A DNA stretch of 64,000 nucleotides from Plasmodium malariae (GCF_900090045.1 NW_021638327.1:1-64000); one strand, 5' to 3'. Counted from the first letter of the stretch, positions 40,046 through 54,358 are shown. Program-made: numbers and translations. The notes: generated by a model not told the origin, from the sequence alone.

Positions 40046-41349
40046 TATGTCTCTTTTTATAAAATCATTTCTAGTGTGGAATAATAAGAGTAACATATTT
40101 AGTTATATGCTTACTAAAAGTTCCTACAGTTTATTATTTTTTTATTTTTGTACACAGATTCTCGTGATCTTTTTGGTAAACAAAGTAAGAAATTATGACT
40201 TAGTTTTTTTTGCAAATTAATATGTTTTAATACCTTGCATTTTATATTTTAAGATTTTTTTTCCGCATAATTAATTTTTTTTTTTAATAAATGTATTTGT
40301 ATATTTAAATAGATATTTATAAAAAATAAATTTGCGTTAAAATTAATATATTTAAAAGGAATGTACATATAATTTTATTGAAGTCGTGTGCTCATATATA
40401 GTTGAAATACAAGAAATACTACATTCATAACATTATCCTTTCATATATTATTATTATTATTAGTTAATTAGGAAAATGCGTTGTGTGTTTTATATTAAAA
40501 ATAAATGTGTCTTGTTTTGTATTTAATGGAACTACAGTCATGTATTTTGCTGTATTCTTATACATATAAATATATTATTTTTTTTAATATAAAAAACTTA
40601 ATTATTTTTCTGTAAATAATATTTTACGAGAAATACATCATGAAATATATTTGTTGTAAAATTATTTTTTATATAAACTTACCTCTTTTTTTTTTTTGAA
40701 ATCTTATGTGAAGTTATAAATATATGATAAAATAATGTCCTTTACGTATATATATATTATTCATAATATTTTAACGAATTAGTATTTCTAAATCTTTAAA
40801 ATTAAATTAGGACTTAAAAACATTTACTATGCTATTATTATGCTTAATTGTAATGTTAGTTTAATTTTAGTAGAATGAATTAAATATATATATATTGAAA
40901 ATTTATTAATATACATTATATATTTTTTATTTTTACAACAATAAAATTTTAAATTAATTAATAAAATGAACTTGTATATTAATATATAATGTTTCGTAAT
41001 TTATTCCTTTTTTTATCTTTGATTTTTTATGGTTATGCGCCTATAAAAATGTATTATATATCTATATAAATAAAATTTTTCACTATGTGTAATGAGAATC
41101 AATATGTTCTTTTGTGAAATAATGGAATGATAAGTAGATAAATATATATACCTAAGTTATATTTTTTGATCTTATTTATAAATATATAGTCTATAGTGTT
41201 AACATCATTTTAAGGATATCAAAATATACATATAGTTTGAAATAACTAGTAATTTCTTCAATAAATTAAGATAATTTAAAAAAAAAAAAGAAAGTGAAAA
41301 AATGAATTATATTTTTTGGTAATTTATAAGTACGTAATGCTATTTCACT
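40046..41349. other. 3' flank of the 39008 pseudogene
   Basis: No gene seen. The block at about 40500-40560 (AATGTGTCTTGTTTTG) is the best match to the shared 3' block after 11731. A further block near 40720-40790 matches about 12365-12440. Confidence 0.5.
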
Positions 41350-41720
41350 TTTTTAGAGAAGTTTTAATAAAATATATAAAAAAGGTTACTATATTTTTTT
41401 AATAATGTTCAACTAAATAGACGTAATATATAAGGTTCAAATGCAGCTGTTTTTAGAGTAATTTTCATTATTAAATTTGGTTCTTTATAGATTCATATGA
41501 GCGTGATAATATTAATACATGTTTTAGTAATAATATTTACATAAATATTAAATAGTATTATTTAATCAATTATATAACACATAGATATATTTTTCTTGTA
41601 GAAGAGTACTTAGAAATTAAGAAAATGAGACCCTCATATTTGAAAAACATTGTATTCACTAAATGAATTTGTTGCAGTGAGATTTTTAATTGAACGTATA
41701 TATTTTTTTTTTTTTGTTAC
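41350..41720 (+). pseudogene. Faint relic of an exported-protein exon 2
   Basis: After TTTTTTAG at about 41357 the frame reads RSFNKIYKKGYYI, similar to the start of exon 2 in Fam-type genes (S-x-F-N-K). Further on, around 41628-41690, another frame reads ETLIFEKHCIH and continues through stops, resembling the FCEKTIF-x-I-LHSIDK stretch of the gene at 43151. Nothing is intact. The call is weak and rests on short matches. Confidence 0.3.
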
Positions 41721-43150
41721 TATTCATTATTATTATATTTTAATGAAATATTTCTTCCATAAATATTATATATATATTTTATAATTCTACTTTATATTTT
41801 TTTTTTCTTTTATGATGTGTTTTAATATTATTTTGTTTATAATAATTCTTTATTTATTAGTAGCTGCATTGTAATCTAAAAAGAATAAAAAAAATAAAAT
41901 ATAAAATACCTTACTTATATTAAGATAAATATTTATTATATAAAAATTTTAAACATTCATGTGGTTTAAAAATATATTTGTAATTTATTTATTTATAGAA
42001 AAACAATACAATATAAATTATTTCTATATTTTTTCATCAAAGAAAATACTAAATCTTTCATATACCAATTTTCAATTTTTTTTTATTTATTCTTTTGTAT
42101 ATCACAAAATTATATTGTTAATGTTACATTTATTTGTAATATTAAATTGCTACAAATATTTCTGAAATTATCGGATTTTACAAAATTGTTTTATATGCTA
42201 ATTTTATTTTTATCTTCGTTTTGTTTTTTTTCTGATATATTAATATTTTTCAAAATATATATTTCTTTACATTTTTAAAAGAAGAAAAAAAAAAAAAAAA
42301 AAAAAAAGCTAATTTGTACATTTTTAAAATTTACACTAGATAGAAATAAATTTCATTTGGAATTAGATACAAATTTTACAATTGTAAAAATTATTATACA
42401 AAAATAGAATAATTATTATGGTACTTTTAAAAATATATACATAATTTCATAGACTTTTTAATAACTAAAAATTTTATTTTCTTAATATATAAAAATTTAT
42501 ATAAGAAAAAATTGTAGTTAAATAACAATGAATATACGATAAAATAAAAATATTTTTTCCTATCTTCATATTTTTTTTCTATTATTTTTACGGTAATAAT
42601 AATCAATTTATTTAACTAGAAGGTGAAGTAACACAAAAAAACATGTATAAAATAAGAATTATTTCTTAGAAGGAACACAAAAATTCATAATTATTGTATG
42701 AACATATATTAGTATATATTTTCTACGTACAGTTCTTTCTTTTGTATGAATGAAAAAATGTTATCACTGAATAAATAATATTTGTTTTCATATCATCTTA
42801 ATAATTTTCTTCTTATTATATTTTTTTTTTTTAAACTAATTTATAAAATAAAATTTAATCTCTTTGCTATTAAATAATTTATTTAAATATTATGTACAAT
42901 TATCATTTATTTTTATTCAATTTTATTTCTATAATAATCTATATTGAAATTGTTCTAAATTTTAAAATTTTTTTTTGTTTGTGAAAAATAAATGAAGTAA
43001 ATATATAATAATTCATTTTATAAAATTTAAAATAAATTAAATAAATGAAAAAAAATAAAATATGAATGGCTTCTTTTATCATTTTCAATATATAAAACTA
43101 TAGTTATTTTTTGTATTAGTTAATATATAATAAAACTAATGATGTATACA
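41721..43150. other. Intergenic before the 43151 gene
   Basis: No gene supported; the plus-strand open frame at 41959-42165 is low-complexity F/I/Y/N. An A run of about 23 nt lies at 42285-42307. Confidence 0.5.
42285..42307. repeat. Poly-A tract
   Basis: The longest clean A run I see in the window, about 23 bases. Confidence 0.85.
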
Positions 43151-43962
43151 ATGATAAAATATTTCAATTCCATCATTTTTATTAAAATCTTTATTTTTAC
43201 TCTTTTATTTTGGATGATTCGTTATAATAATGATTTGGTATTATAATAATATTTCGCATAATACTTTATTTTTTGTTACTGAACATTTTATTTTTAAAAA
43301 TAACATTTTCTTAGCATGGAAATATATGTTCTTATAAATAATATGTTTACTTTTTTTTTCTTTAGAATAGCTGCAATGGATTATTGGATGAGAACTATAA
43401 GTTAGATAGAGATTTATACTTAACAACTAATCGACAGTTAGCACATCATTCAGTGAATAGAAATTTTAATGGACGATATAATAATGTGCTAGATGAAGAA
43501 CATATATCTAAAAATAGAAAAGACATATTATTACAAAACAAAGAATCAAAAGGAAGTGAATTAAAAAGAGAAGAATGGCATAAAGTGCATAAAAGTAGTA
43601 ATTCTTCGTTATCTAGTAGAGCAGATGTATTTTGTGAAAAAACAATATTCAGCATATTACATTCCATTGACAAAATAAAGAATAACGATGAAATGAACAA
43701 TTGGGAAAAGAGTAAAGCCATAAATAGAAAGAAGATAAAAATATTATTAATTCCTGCCATTTTATTTTTATTGGTATCATTAGCATATTCAAAATTAGGG
43801 CTTAAGTTTAAGGAAACAACTGGTATAGGAAATACGTATTATTATCTTTTGACTATAATTTTTTTAGGTTTTGCATTAGCGATATACTTATCTGTTGTAT
43901 TAGGCTTTATTTATACCTGTAGAAAAATTAAAAAATATAGAACTATAAATAAATATAAGTAA
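43151..43962 (+). CDS. Plasmodium exported protein, unknown function, intact
   Basis: Exons 43151-43237 and 43366-43962, 128-nt phase-0 intron (donor GTATTA, acceptor TCTTTAG), 227 residues. An in-frame ATG three codons upstream, at 43142, would give 230; I chose 43151 because it yields the 29-codon exon 1 seen in the sister genes and puts the arginine of the export-like motif at residue 52. That motif is RQLAH at 52-56, with H where the canonical PEXEL has an acidic residue or Q. A charged middle part is followed by VFCEKTIFSILHSIDK and two membrane segments at about 154-172 and 187-213, then a lysine-rich tail ending NKYK. It lacks both Fam signature motifs and is a divergent member of the same gene plan. 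Export is inferred. Confidence 0.8.
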
Positions 43963-46543
43963 CAAATTTGTAATAATGGTAGGGTTCATTTATAAAAAAA
44001 ACTTTTAACTTCTAAAAAATAGTTATGTAGTATTCTTAAGAATATTATGCTCACAAGAAGAGTACCTGAAGTTACATTATTCTTATAATACCACCTGAAC
44101 TTGCATATTTGTTTATATATAAAATATAATAATATATATTCATAACCTTTATTGAATTTGATTGATTTATTTTATAAATTTGTATATTAATATATTCTTT
44201 GTGTTTAATTTAATACATCGACCATACAATATATATTATTTTAATTATATTTTTGTTTGTAAAATATATGTATGTTTCATAAAATTCATAAAAAAACTGC
44301 TTTTATTATAATTTTGTTAAATTGGTAGGAAATTCATGTTATTACATTAGAATGTGCACTTATTTTGTTTCCATTTCCTTTATTCTTTTTAGTAAAATAG
44401 GATTATTTCGTCATTCCATTAAAAAGAGAAAGTATGATATTTTTATAAATTAAATGTAGATGTCTTTTCTTAAAAAAATATAATAAATAAATAGTATTTA
44501 TTTAATTTTGTAATAAAATTGTAATTTATATGTACTATAAAGTTTATTATGTTAAATATATTAATATATGTATTTGGAGCAAAATGATTTTTAAGGATTG
44601 TTTAAATTTTTTAAGGTTTTAAATTATTAGTTATAAATGTGTAACAGTATCATATTTGTTCAAAAAATATGTTAGTTATTTTTGGTAAATAATTTGAGGG
44701 AACATTAATAAACGTAACTAAATAAAAAATTAATATTCTAAATAATTTGATTCCATAAAATGTTATTTTAATTCAATGTATAAAAATTACTTAAATATAT
44801 ATTATAACGAAGAATTATAAATATATATTCCACTTCCATTTTTATTTTTTCTTAACAGCTACATATGAGCATACATGTGAAAAAGGATTAAACGTTTATT
44901 AACCCTTCCTTTAGTAATGTACCTTATTTTGTTTCGTAATAATCATCATTTTTCTGTTTATGCTACTATGTAGTTTTGTATATAAGTGTGAAAAATGTAT
45001 TGTTATTAATGATTACATATATTTTAAAATGTGCAAAATTGAAGTTAAGTACTACTTACATTTTGATACTAATGATTCTACTTTTTTTAATGAAATAAAA
45101 AGTAATAAATGTAAATGAACATAACTTTGATTTATACAAAAACGTGGCAATTAGTTATTATTAAATTGATACTTTATAATAGAATTGAATAAATGAAAAA
45201 TGTATATTTATATAAAAGGTTTAATTAAAAAAGAGTTAAATATAACATTTTGCATGCAGTGTATATATGAGCGCTTGAGGTGATTAGACGTAATATAACA
45301 ATGTATCTCTACTTTAAATTCAAATAGACTTAAAAGTTATATTTAGTATATTTTTGAGTTATTAGAGTTTTGTAGATTTATAATCTCATGTCCCGTGAAT
45401 TATATTTTATATATTGTTAAATTATTTATGTATGAATTTATGTGATACAATAAAGTGGAATTAACAAATGAATAATTGTGAATTGGAACATTTATATACA
45501 TAATAATAAAACATTAGATAAATAAGATTATTATATTTCCCCTTTAGTTAATATTAGACGCCAGAGTATCTATTAAAATATTTAATTTTATGTATATAAT
45601 GTATATATATTAATATGGTAAAATATAATATAAATTATTGTTTGTATCAGATATAAGTATATTTAGCATAACGCATTTTTTCCAGGAATAATATTTGTGT
45701 TTATAGTTTTCATATGTATTTATTTTCAGCGGTCCAAAATATATTTGATAAAAGATAATAAATTGTAATATTTTGTTATCTGTTCTATTCCAAATATTTT
45801 ATATTTTTATATATTGAAATATATAAAATAAATACATATTTGCAAATAAAATTGTATTTTTTTAATTTATTTTAAAGTATTTATTTTTAAAAAATATATT
45901 TATATATATTTTCTAGGAGTATTAAAAATTCCGCGTCCACTGTTTGTTTATCTAGTAAGTAGACTTTCATTTTTAATTGTATATTATATATTTTAGTATT
46001 TTATCTATTTATACATTAACATTAATTTTTAAAGAATTAAAATTTAAACATCATTTCAAATTGTGTTATGATAATTTAATATAATAATATTTATTGCTTC
46101 TGAGATAATAATAGTGGACATTTAATTTTGTGAATCCATTAATATATTTTATATATCCTAGTAATAAATTGAGAAAAAATATATTATTTATGATAATAGT
46201 TATTGTGCATGCATCAGAATATAATACCATAAAAAGTGATATAATTTTTTAATTATATTAAGAAATCAATAAAAATAGTTAATATACATAATGCACTTAT
46301 TTTTTTATTGAATGTGGTGCATTATAAGAATGCATAACCATTGCATATTAATTTAGAGCGCTTTTCTTTTTAGCATAATATCATATTTTTAAGAAAACGC
46401 AGTACTCGAAAAAAAAAATTAAAATATATTTAATTAAAATAAATAATGAATTAATTATAAAAGTATATGAATTAGTGCAATAATAGGAAACTATCGTAAT
46501 CCCACATAATATATCGATATAATTACATTAAAGTACGTTTGAG
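43963..46543. other. Intergenic after the 43151 gene
   Basis: No gene supported. The shared 3' block is at about 44450-44480, and TTGGAGCAAAATG near 44574 resembles ATGGAGCAAAATA near 23503 at a similar distance after its gene. No other structure was recognised. Confidence 0.45.
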
Positions 46544-47720
46544 AAATGGACTACTGGATTGAAGTTTCTGTTTGAACTTGTAACATGGGGATTATTGTTT
46601 AGTAAAATATTTTATGAGGATGAAAATTACATGAACATAAAATGTTAAAAAATGTAAATACGTCAAATTAAAAAAAGGACAGGGCATAAACTATTGTAGT
46701 AGTACATATGGAAGCACTCGAAAATTCAAAAATGAGAAATTGGAATTTAAGTAAGGAAAATTATTAAAATTATACCTAGAAGTTACGGCAAAAGAGGAAT
46801 TTTAAACGTATCTTAATTTAAGAAATGGTGAGTTAATAACTGAAAATATTAAAAACAGTAATGACAATAAAAAAACAAAAAATTCGATTGAATAAATAAG
46901 TGGAAGGACATAAAAAATTTTATAAAAAGTAGAAAAAAAACATTGGTTATATAGTTTGAAAAATGTATGGAAGACAGAATATGATTACATAAAAAACAAT
47001 GAAAAATTAAAAGAGAATATCTTAAATTCAATTGGAAGTGATCCATTCCTAGATAGGAAAAAAGCTTCGGGTATGCAATGGATATCAAATAAGGACATGA
47101 TTGTAATAAGATATTTGAAATAGGACTGATATAAAATATTAACAGAGGGATATCAAAATAAGTTGGATAAAAATGAAAATGAAGAAAATAAAGATGATTA
47201 ACTATTAAAAAATGTAAAAGAATTGTAGAATAAAGTAAGTAATGAAGAAATATATAAAAAAAAATTTAGCATAATTGTTTATATTTGTACATTTGATAGC
47301 ACTAAAAGAATATGGAAAATAATATTATATAGAAAATAGTGTATCGTACCTGCACAATTGCATGATTGAATCTTAGACAAAAGACAAGTTACATAAAGAA
47401 TAACAGATAAAAAGAAATATTATTAATTCAATTATTTACGCTTCGGAAAATAATAAAAACTAGGATATTTATTGTTATAAATATGAGATCTCTATTTATT
47501 AGGAAATAATAGATTCGATAGGATTATATACATATGTAAATTCTATACATATGTAGAATACCGTAGAGAAATCCTATAAAATATTAGAATAATACACAAT
47601 AGTAATAGATAGATAGTACATAAAATATATTAGAATGCTATTAAAGAGAAATATGATTATACCCATAAGAAATGTTTATTAAATATTGTTACATAGAAAT
47701 GGAATAAAGAAAATTAATTA
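46544..47720 (+). pseudogene. STP1/SURFIN-like pseudogene, 3' part
   Basis: Frames around 46547 read LKFLFELVTWGLLFSK and FYEDENYMNIK, which fit the end of a membrane segment and the start of a cytoplasmic domain. Across 46750-47290 a long stretch with scattered stops reads LEVTAKEEF, NGELITENIKNSNDNKK, LKNVWKTEYDYIKNNEKLKE, SDPFLDRKKASGMQWISNKD and LLKNVKEL. The spacing of tryptophans with lysine- and glutamate-rich sequence is that of the cytoplasmic domain of STP1/SURFIN-type proteins known from P. malariae and P. ovale subtelomeres. At least eight in-frame stops are present. After about 47300 the match is weaker. No ectodomain exon was found. STP1 proteins are large surface-associated proteins of infected red cells; this copy is dead. 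Confidence 0.6.
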
Positions 47721-50700
47721 CAAAATGAGTATTATAAAAGAAAAAAAAAGTATAAAATATGAATATAGAAATACATTTATTTAATATATATTATAATTAT
47801 AAATAATTTTCTCTTTCAATAAGAACATGTATAAGAAAGTTTTATTAATACTTGTTTCAAAAGAATATACAAACATGTTTATATATATATAAAATGACAA
47901 GTTAATATATATATATCAAACATTAAAATATTACTATATGTAATATTAAGTAATATATTTTGTTTTACTACTTAATATGTAATTTCTTTCAATGAAATCA
48001 TACAATATAAATAATGTATTACTAGTATTTTTAAAATGTATTTTTATTTTATTTTTTTTCTTATACATATTTTAGATTATTCGATAACATATTATTGGGT
48101 AGCGGACACCCACAATTATAAAGTTAAAATGTATATTAGTATTGTATATAAACATTATTTTAATATATATATGTTATTTATTAATATTGTATTGGTTTTT
48201 TTTTATATATTTTATTTGTTTAAACATTATTTATTCAATTTAATATTTAAATATATTAAATTCTAAATATTTATATAAAAAAAAATCATAAAACAAAATT
48301 TCAAATGTATCATCCATGAGTACGTTCTTTATTCATAGAAGATGATATATATTCTTTTTTATTTCTAAATATATATTAACTGAATTGTGCGATAAAATTA
48401 TTTTTGGGTAATTAGTATATATGATCATTATTTTAAATTATTTCTAAAAGCATTTTTATGATATTATATGTCTTTAATTTGGATAATAATATATTCCTAA
48501 ATCTATATATACAACTTTTTTATAGTTAGTACAACAGTCTATGTGAGAATTATAGAATATTAACTTATGATATATTGATATTTCTCTGTAGTATATTATT
48601 ATAGGTGTTAAAATATTTAAGTAATAAGATGTAAATCATATTTATACTGAAATTATTTATCTCATTTTTATTATTTTAATAAAATATTTTTGAAACAAAA
48701 AAATGCACTAATAAATTTCTCTCCTTTATTTTTATATTATATTATTATTTGTATTATGTTATATAGATACTCGAGAAAAAAGGATAAATATATTAAAATT
48801 ATTTTTTATAAATAAATATTTTAATTGTATAAAATAATAAAAAATTTCAATGTAATTTTTCTCAAATTTTTTGTTATTTAACTTTATGACAGAGCCATAT
48901 GACATCTTATTTTTGACAGGATAAAAATAACAGTATTATTAATAGTGTTTTTTAAAATAATATTGTATATATAAAATACATATATAAAAGGATTTTTTTA
49001 AGTTTTGTATCATACGCATTAGCGATTTATTTTAAAAAACGAAGGCTAAAAATTCATTAATCTCAAATAAAGTTAAATTTTATTGTTTTGCATTAAAGGA
49101 TCTGACAGGAAAAAGATAATAAATATTATGTACAGTCATAAATATACATGTATTTTATATATTTAACAATTTTTCATAAAAATGTCACATTAAAATGTTT
49201 TTTAAATACTAAAAAATTTTATTGTTTTTAAAAAGGAAATTTTTTTAATAATACATAGCACACTTATATTCATAAAGAAATTCGCAGAAATTCATAATAT
49301 TTAAAATAAATATATGGTAAGGGTATTTATTATAGAGTTTTACATATAAAAGTTATTTTCATTAAATTTTTATACATTCATCATCACATTTATTCATAGA
49401 ATATTTTATACAATAAGTATATGCCTATATTTTTATGATATTTATTATATAATTAATATATATATATATATATATATAATAAAAATGAAATGATGAAATA
49501 TTTTATATATGGAGTGATATATATTTAAGCATCCAAATATAAAAATATTATTATTACAAAGCATATATATATATATGAAAAAATTTATTAAATATTACTA
49601 TATTTAATATATTATTAACTTAATAAATATATAAGTAAAGAATTTACTCTCTAACTATCAATTTTTTATGTAGAAAAATTACATAATAAACAAGAAATAT
49701 ATTCATAACTCTTCAAGAATATAAGTATATAATAGCATATGAATAAAAATTGCAAAAAATATAAAACTGTTTTAAAGCTATATTTAAAAATAATGTATAT
49801 AATTTTAGTATTAATTACTTTATTACATATAATGGGACATATATTTATTAATTCTTATATTTCGATTAATCGTTTAAACGTATCTATGTGAAGCCATTTT
49901 CTGAACTTAATATATGTATGATATTATAAGGTAAAGTGGCTAGCAATTCGTCTTAAGTATTTTAAAGTGTCAATTAATTAATTATTTATAAATATTGATT
50001 AATTTAGCATGTAATAATTCTTTAATATTCATTGATTTTTTTTTTTTATTAATTATATTTTATTTTTTAATAGAATGATTATTAGAAAAGAATATTTGTC
50101 TGTTCAAGTATTCAGTTTTAATATTAATTTATAAACTGTTGTATTATTAAATATTTTTAATTAATATTAAAAGCCATGAACGAAGTCAGAGTGCAAGAAA
50201 ATTATGTCATATATATTATTAAAAAATTAAAAATTTAATTTATCTTATATAACAATAAAAGTAACCTCGTTTAAATATCGTATAATTCATATATATCAGA
50301 CTTTTAATCGTTTTTTCATAAAATATATAAAAAGCTGACATTGTTCATACTTCCGATTAATTAAATTCCATTAAATCATTGTTACGGTATATCTATATTT
50401 TTGTTGTAATTATTCTGCTTATAGCAAATTATTTTAAAAATAATTTTTATAAGACATTAGTTTACTTAAAATGATTTTTTATTATTTTAATCGTAACAAA
50501 GAAATTTAAAATAATATTTTTTAAAAGACGAATTTATGTATTTTATATTATATAATTTTATTAAATTTTATCCAATTACCTAGCTGAATTAACCAAACCA
50601 TTTAAATAATATGAAAATAAAATATAAGTAAATTTTTTCAAGTAAATTATCTTTACAGCAAGTCTAATTGTAGTAATTATGTAACATTCATTGTTCTTTT

Positions 50701-50952
50701 AGAAACTATTCCATTTATATCATTTTAATATATTTACATAAAAAATTTACTAATTACATTTAAATTTTTTTTTCTCTTTATACATTTAATTATATGTTAT
50801 TATTATATAATATATACAATTTATAAAATATATATATGACAGAAACAATAAAAAAAAATTATAATCTATCACCTATTGAATATAAGTGTTATAATTATAT
50901 AAATAATAATTTTAATATCGAATAAGTTTTAGCGGCGGTAAATAATTTTGAC
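47721..50952. other. Long intergenic stretch
   Basis: No gene supported. An open frame at 48036-48266 is mostly low-complexity. A TA tract lies at about 49457-49479. Confidence 0.5.
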
Positions 50953-51742
50953 ATGATGATACAAGCTAACAAATTCTTTTTCTTCATTAAAATCTGCGCA
51001 TTTTCCTTTTTAATATGGACATATCAGAATTTATATAAGGTAGGATAACTGCTATATTTAACAATTTCTATAATACATTTTTTTGTAATCATACATTTTA
51101 ATTTTAAAAATTAATATTTTATTCATGCAAAAATATTTATATTTTTATTTAATATCAAATATTTGCTCATATTTTTAGAAAAATACATATGGAATATCAT
51201 ATATTAAGAAAATTGATCTAAGTAATTCATTATATGTAAGAGTAGACAGATTATTAAATGAAGAAAGAGGTTTACATTCCCCCAATGGAAGCATACCTTT
51301 AGAAAAAATGTCTCAAAAAAACTTTAAAGTGTCATCTGATACATCAAATAATAATGATAACTATGAAGGACGGCATAGAAAATTAGAAGGAAAATCTTCA
51401 AAAAAGGAAAAAAACGTATCACCATCCATTATTAAACCTAAAAAAGAATTAGATGATACATATAATGTTAAAATGGTAAAAGCACTTGATAATGAATACA
51501 AAGAAGTAAATAACCTTAAATGTGAATTTGCACAAAAATTTCTAAGGCGTATTCTTGTTATTACTCCAGTTATATTGTCCAGTATTGCTGCATTGGTGGT
51601 ATTAATGTTAACAAAGGATAATATTCTAACAGGCCTTTCTGCCACATTATCCCTTTCAATATTTGTTTCAATATTTATTTTAACAGTATTAGTTACTTAC
51701 TGTAAATTATTGAAAAATATGTACAAGGGTAATAATAAGTAA
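50953..51742 (+). CDS. Plasmodium exported protein with canonical PEXEL, intact
   Basis: Exons 50953-51039 and 51179-51742, 139-nt phase-0 intron (donor GTAGGA, acceptor TTTTTAG), 216 residues. Exon 1 is 29 codons: MMIQANKFFFFIKICAFSFL and a few more residues. RLLNE at 53-57 is a canonical RxLxE PEXEL, the only one among the intact genes here. A charged, serine-rich middle follows. Two closely spaced membrane segments lie at about 154-173 and 178-204, with a tail ending YKGNNK. There is no Fam signature motif. The protein is the shortest of the set. Export to the host cell is well supported by the signal plus the PEXEL; function is unknown. Confidence 0.82.
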
Positions 51743-53585
51743 AATTACGTAAGAGCATTTCTAAATACATATAAAGAATAAAAAATAGGGTAATTCTTGG
51801 ATATATATATATTGAATGCTTGTATATTAGAATACAGTAATTTTATCTTTTTGATAATATATATATATATAAAAACTCTTAATAGGTAATATGAGAATTC
51901 TAGTTTTTTTAACTTTAATCTAAATGAAATCTTTTAAAATTATTTATATTTTTCTTAATATAGATAGTTTGTTAATTTTTTTGGTGTTCGTCTTTATAAT
52001 TTATTCTGTATAAGTGCTGTAAAAATATCTACATTTTTAATTTATTTATTTTTTTATTTGTATGTGTATATAAATTACCAATAAACTATGTTTAAGTTAT
52101 TATATTATATTTATATTATTATTACTTGTTTTACTGGGTTAGTAATTTAATATGTTATTTTTTATTAGTTCATCTGTATCTCAATATGTATGTACATTAT
52201 TTAGGTTATAACTTTTAACGTTTCATAATTTTTCTATATATGTCTATATATTTAGTGAAGATTTATTGTTGTTTGTCATATATTAATTAGAACGGCTATT
52301 TAGAGAAATATAACATGAAATTGCATAATATTCATAATTTCTTTAAATTCTAGTGAAAAGTTGATACTTTAAATACTTGTAAATTTTCATAAGTTAAATA
52401 TATATAATATTATTATATTTATCTTGATGATTTTTATGTTTAATTTATTATAAAAATTTATTACTATAATAAAGCGAAGAAGAAAATGTTTATTTCTTTG
52501 TGTTTTTTAAGGAATTTAATATATTTTATTAATTCACCTATTTTTTAAAATATTACAATTTTAAAATTATATAATTAAAACAAAACAAATTGTGTACTAG
52601 TGTTTTTGCAATATTTCTTCTAACAAAACATTTATGTTATGTTAAGCTATAAATTAATAAATTCCATATACAAATAAAAATGTAAAATAATTTGAATGGT
52701 ACACTAAGTGGGTAATATCATTTACAGTTTAAATATATGTATACTAGAGGGATAGAAAAATTTGGATGAATAAAATTTTAAAATAATACATGATATTAGG
52801 AGAAAAAAATAATAGAATAATTCATTTCTTATTTTATATAATATTTTTATTATTATAAGTACATTTATATAATATATTTATAATTGCTTTGTTCCTTATC
52901 ATTTATGTTGTAATAAATGTTAAATTAAAGCACTCTCATTAACTATTAGTATATGTGTTTGGTTATCTAGAAATTATTACTAAAAAGAAAAATATATATG
53001 CTTTATTATTATTATTATATGGCATCTAAGAAATATACTTCAAGTAAATATATTAGAAAAAATAACATTTCACTGTAGGTGATATTCTAGTTAAATATTT
53101 ATATAAAAAATTATTTATTCTTTAACTTATAAATTATAAGTTGTTATAACAAAAACTATAAAAATATTAGATTTCCTAAAATTTTCATAACAAAAACTGT
53201 TTTGACTTGTTCCAATTATTAAATGAAGTATTATTAAAAATGTTATATCTATTTATTTTATTGTTAATATTTAATAAAAATTATATATTAATAAAAACTT
53301 TATATATTAATTTTTTGAACATTATAATAAAATATGTAAATATATATATGTTTTTAACATATAATTTAAATAAATATATAGGGGAATACTAAAATATCTT
53401 ATTGCTGATATATTATCATTTAGTGGAATTTTTTAAAGATTGTTGTAAAATGCATTTATGTAACTAATTTACCTAATAATTTATACGAACTAATTTGAAA
53501 GTTATAATGAATATGTAATTTCTTTAAATTTTTAATATATTTTTATTGTCTTATTTTCATATTATTTTATTTTTTTACTTTTCAG
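51743..53585. other. Intergenic before the pir pseudogene
   Basis: No gene supported; the open frame at 53207-53392 is low-complexity. The region before 53586 may hold a lost short pir exon 1, but none could be identified. Confidence 0.45.
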
Positions 53586-54358
53586 AATTTAGGAGCAACT
53601 AAGAAAAAAAAAATTATTTGTATATTTGAACAAGATTATAAACTTGATGGTACTACATGATAATTTGATTTATTAAACCATTTAAAAGAAACACATATTA
53701 ATATATATAATATTGAATATAATCTTAATAATAATTGTAAACAGAGAAATATGATGCCTACATTAATTAGTTATAGTTTTAGTGATCATGAGTACCTTAT
53801 TGTATTGAATGCATGATTAAACGAAAAAATAAAAGGTTATATATATGCAGGATCTAAATGTGAATATAAAATAAAATTATATGAGCTACACATTCAGAAA
53901 TTGTAGAAAAATTAGAAACGAATATAGATAGTGAGGAATAGTGTACAAGAAGTGAATCTACTTATAACTGTTATATTTCACATGAATTAAAAACTGCTTT
54001 TTCTGTTGGTTTTACTATACGGGGAATTTTTGTTATTACTTTTTTATTTTTTGTATAAGTTTATATAAGAATTATCGTTAATAAATATGAAACTTAAGAA
54101 TAAAATTTCACTTTATTTTCATTAAAATATTATTGTTGTTATATATATATAAACATATTTCATTTCTTTTCGTTTTATATTATAGTTCAGTCCCATGGGA
54201 CACTGAATTCATAGTCACCTAAATAAGGAAAAAAAAGAATAATAAAGGACATAATTCCCGAAGAATCACGTGAATTATTAAAAATATTTGCTGAAAATGG
54301 GATTTCACATTCAGAAGACGAAGGAATTAGGATAGGTTATCATTCTTCAGCAATTTAG
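53586..54358 (+). pseudogene. pir pseudogene
   Basis: Exon 2 starts after TTTTCAG at 53586. It holds TGA at 53658-53660 and, still in the same frame, EYLIVLNA followed by TGA at 53814-53816 and LNEKI. This corresponds to the pir Y-L-x-W-L-x-D-K-I motif, with the tryptophan codon TGG changed to TGA. A membrane segment (VGFTIRGIFVITFLF) follows at about 54003-54050, with a one-base shift before the expected LYK and splice site. The last exon starts at 54186 with FSPMGH, contains a TGA and a frameshift, then reads IIPEESRELLKIF and ends IGYHSSAI before TAG at 54356-54358, a typical pir ending. Exon 2 is about half the length of the one in the intact gene, so an internal deletion is likely. Confidence 0.75.

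Noticed and set aside
43446..43760. Minus-strand open frame of 104 residues
   Set aside because: Shadow of the 43151 gene.
46849..47088. Minus-strand open frame of 79 residues
   Set aside because: Shadow of the STP1-like pseudogene, whose plus-strand reading has clear family character.
48036..48266. Plus-strand open frame with TYYWVADTHNYK in the middle
   Set aside because: Most of it is low-complexity F/I/Y; the middle is slightly unusual but has no match I recognise and no exon structure.
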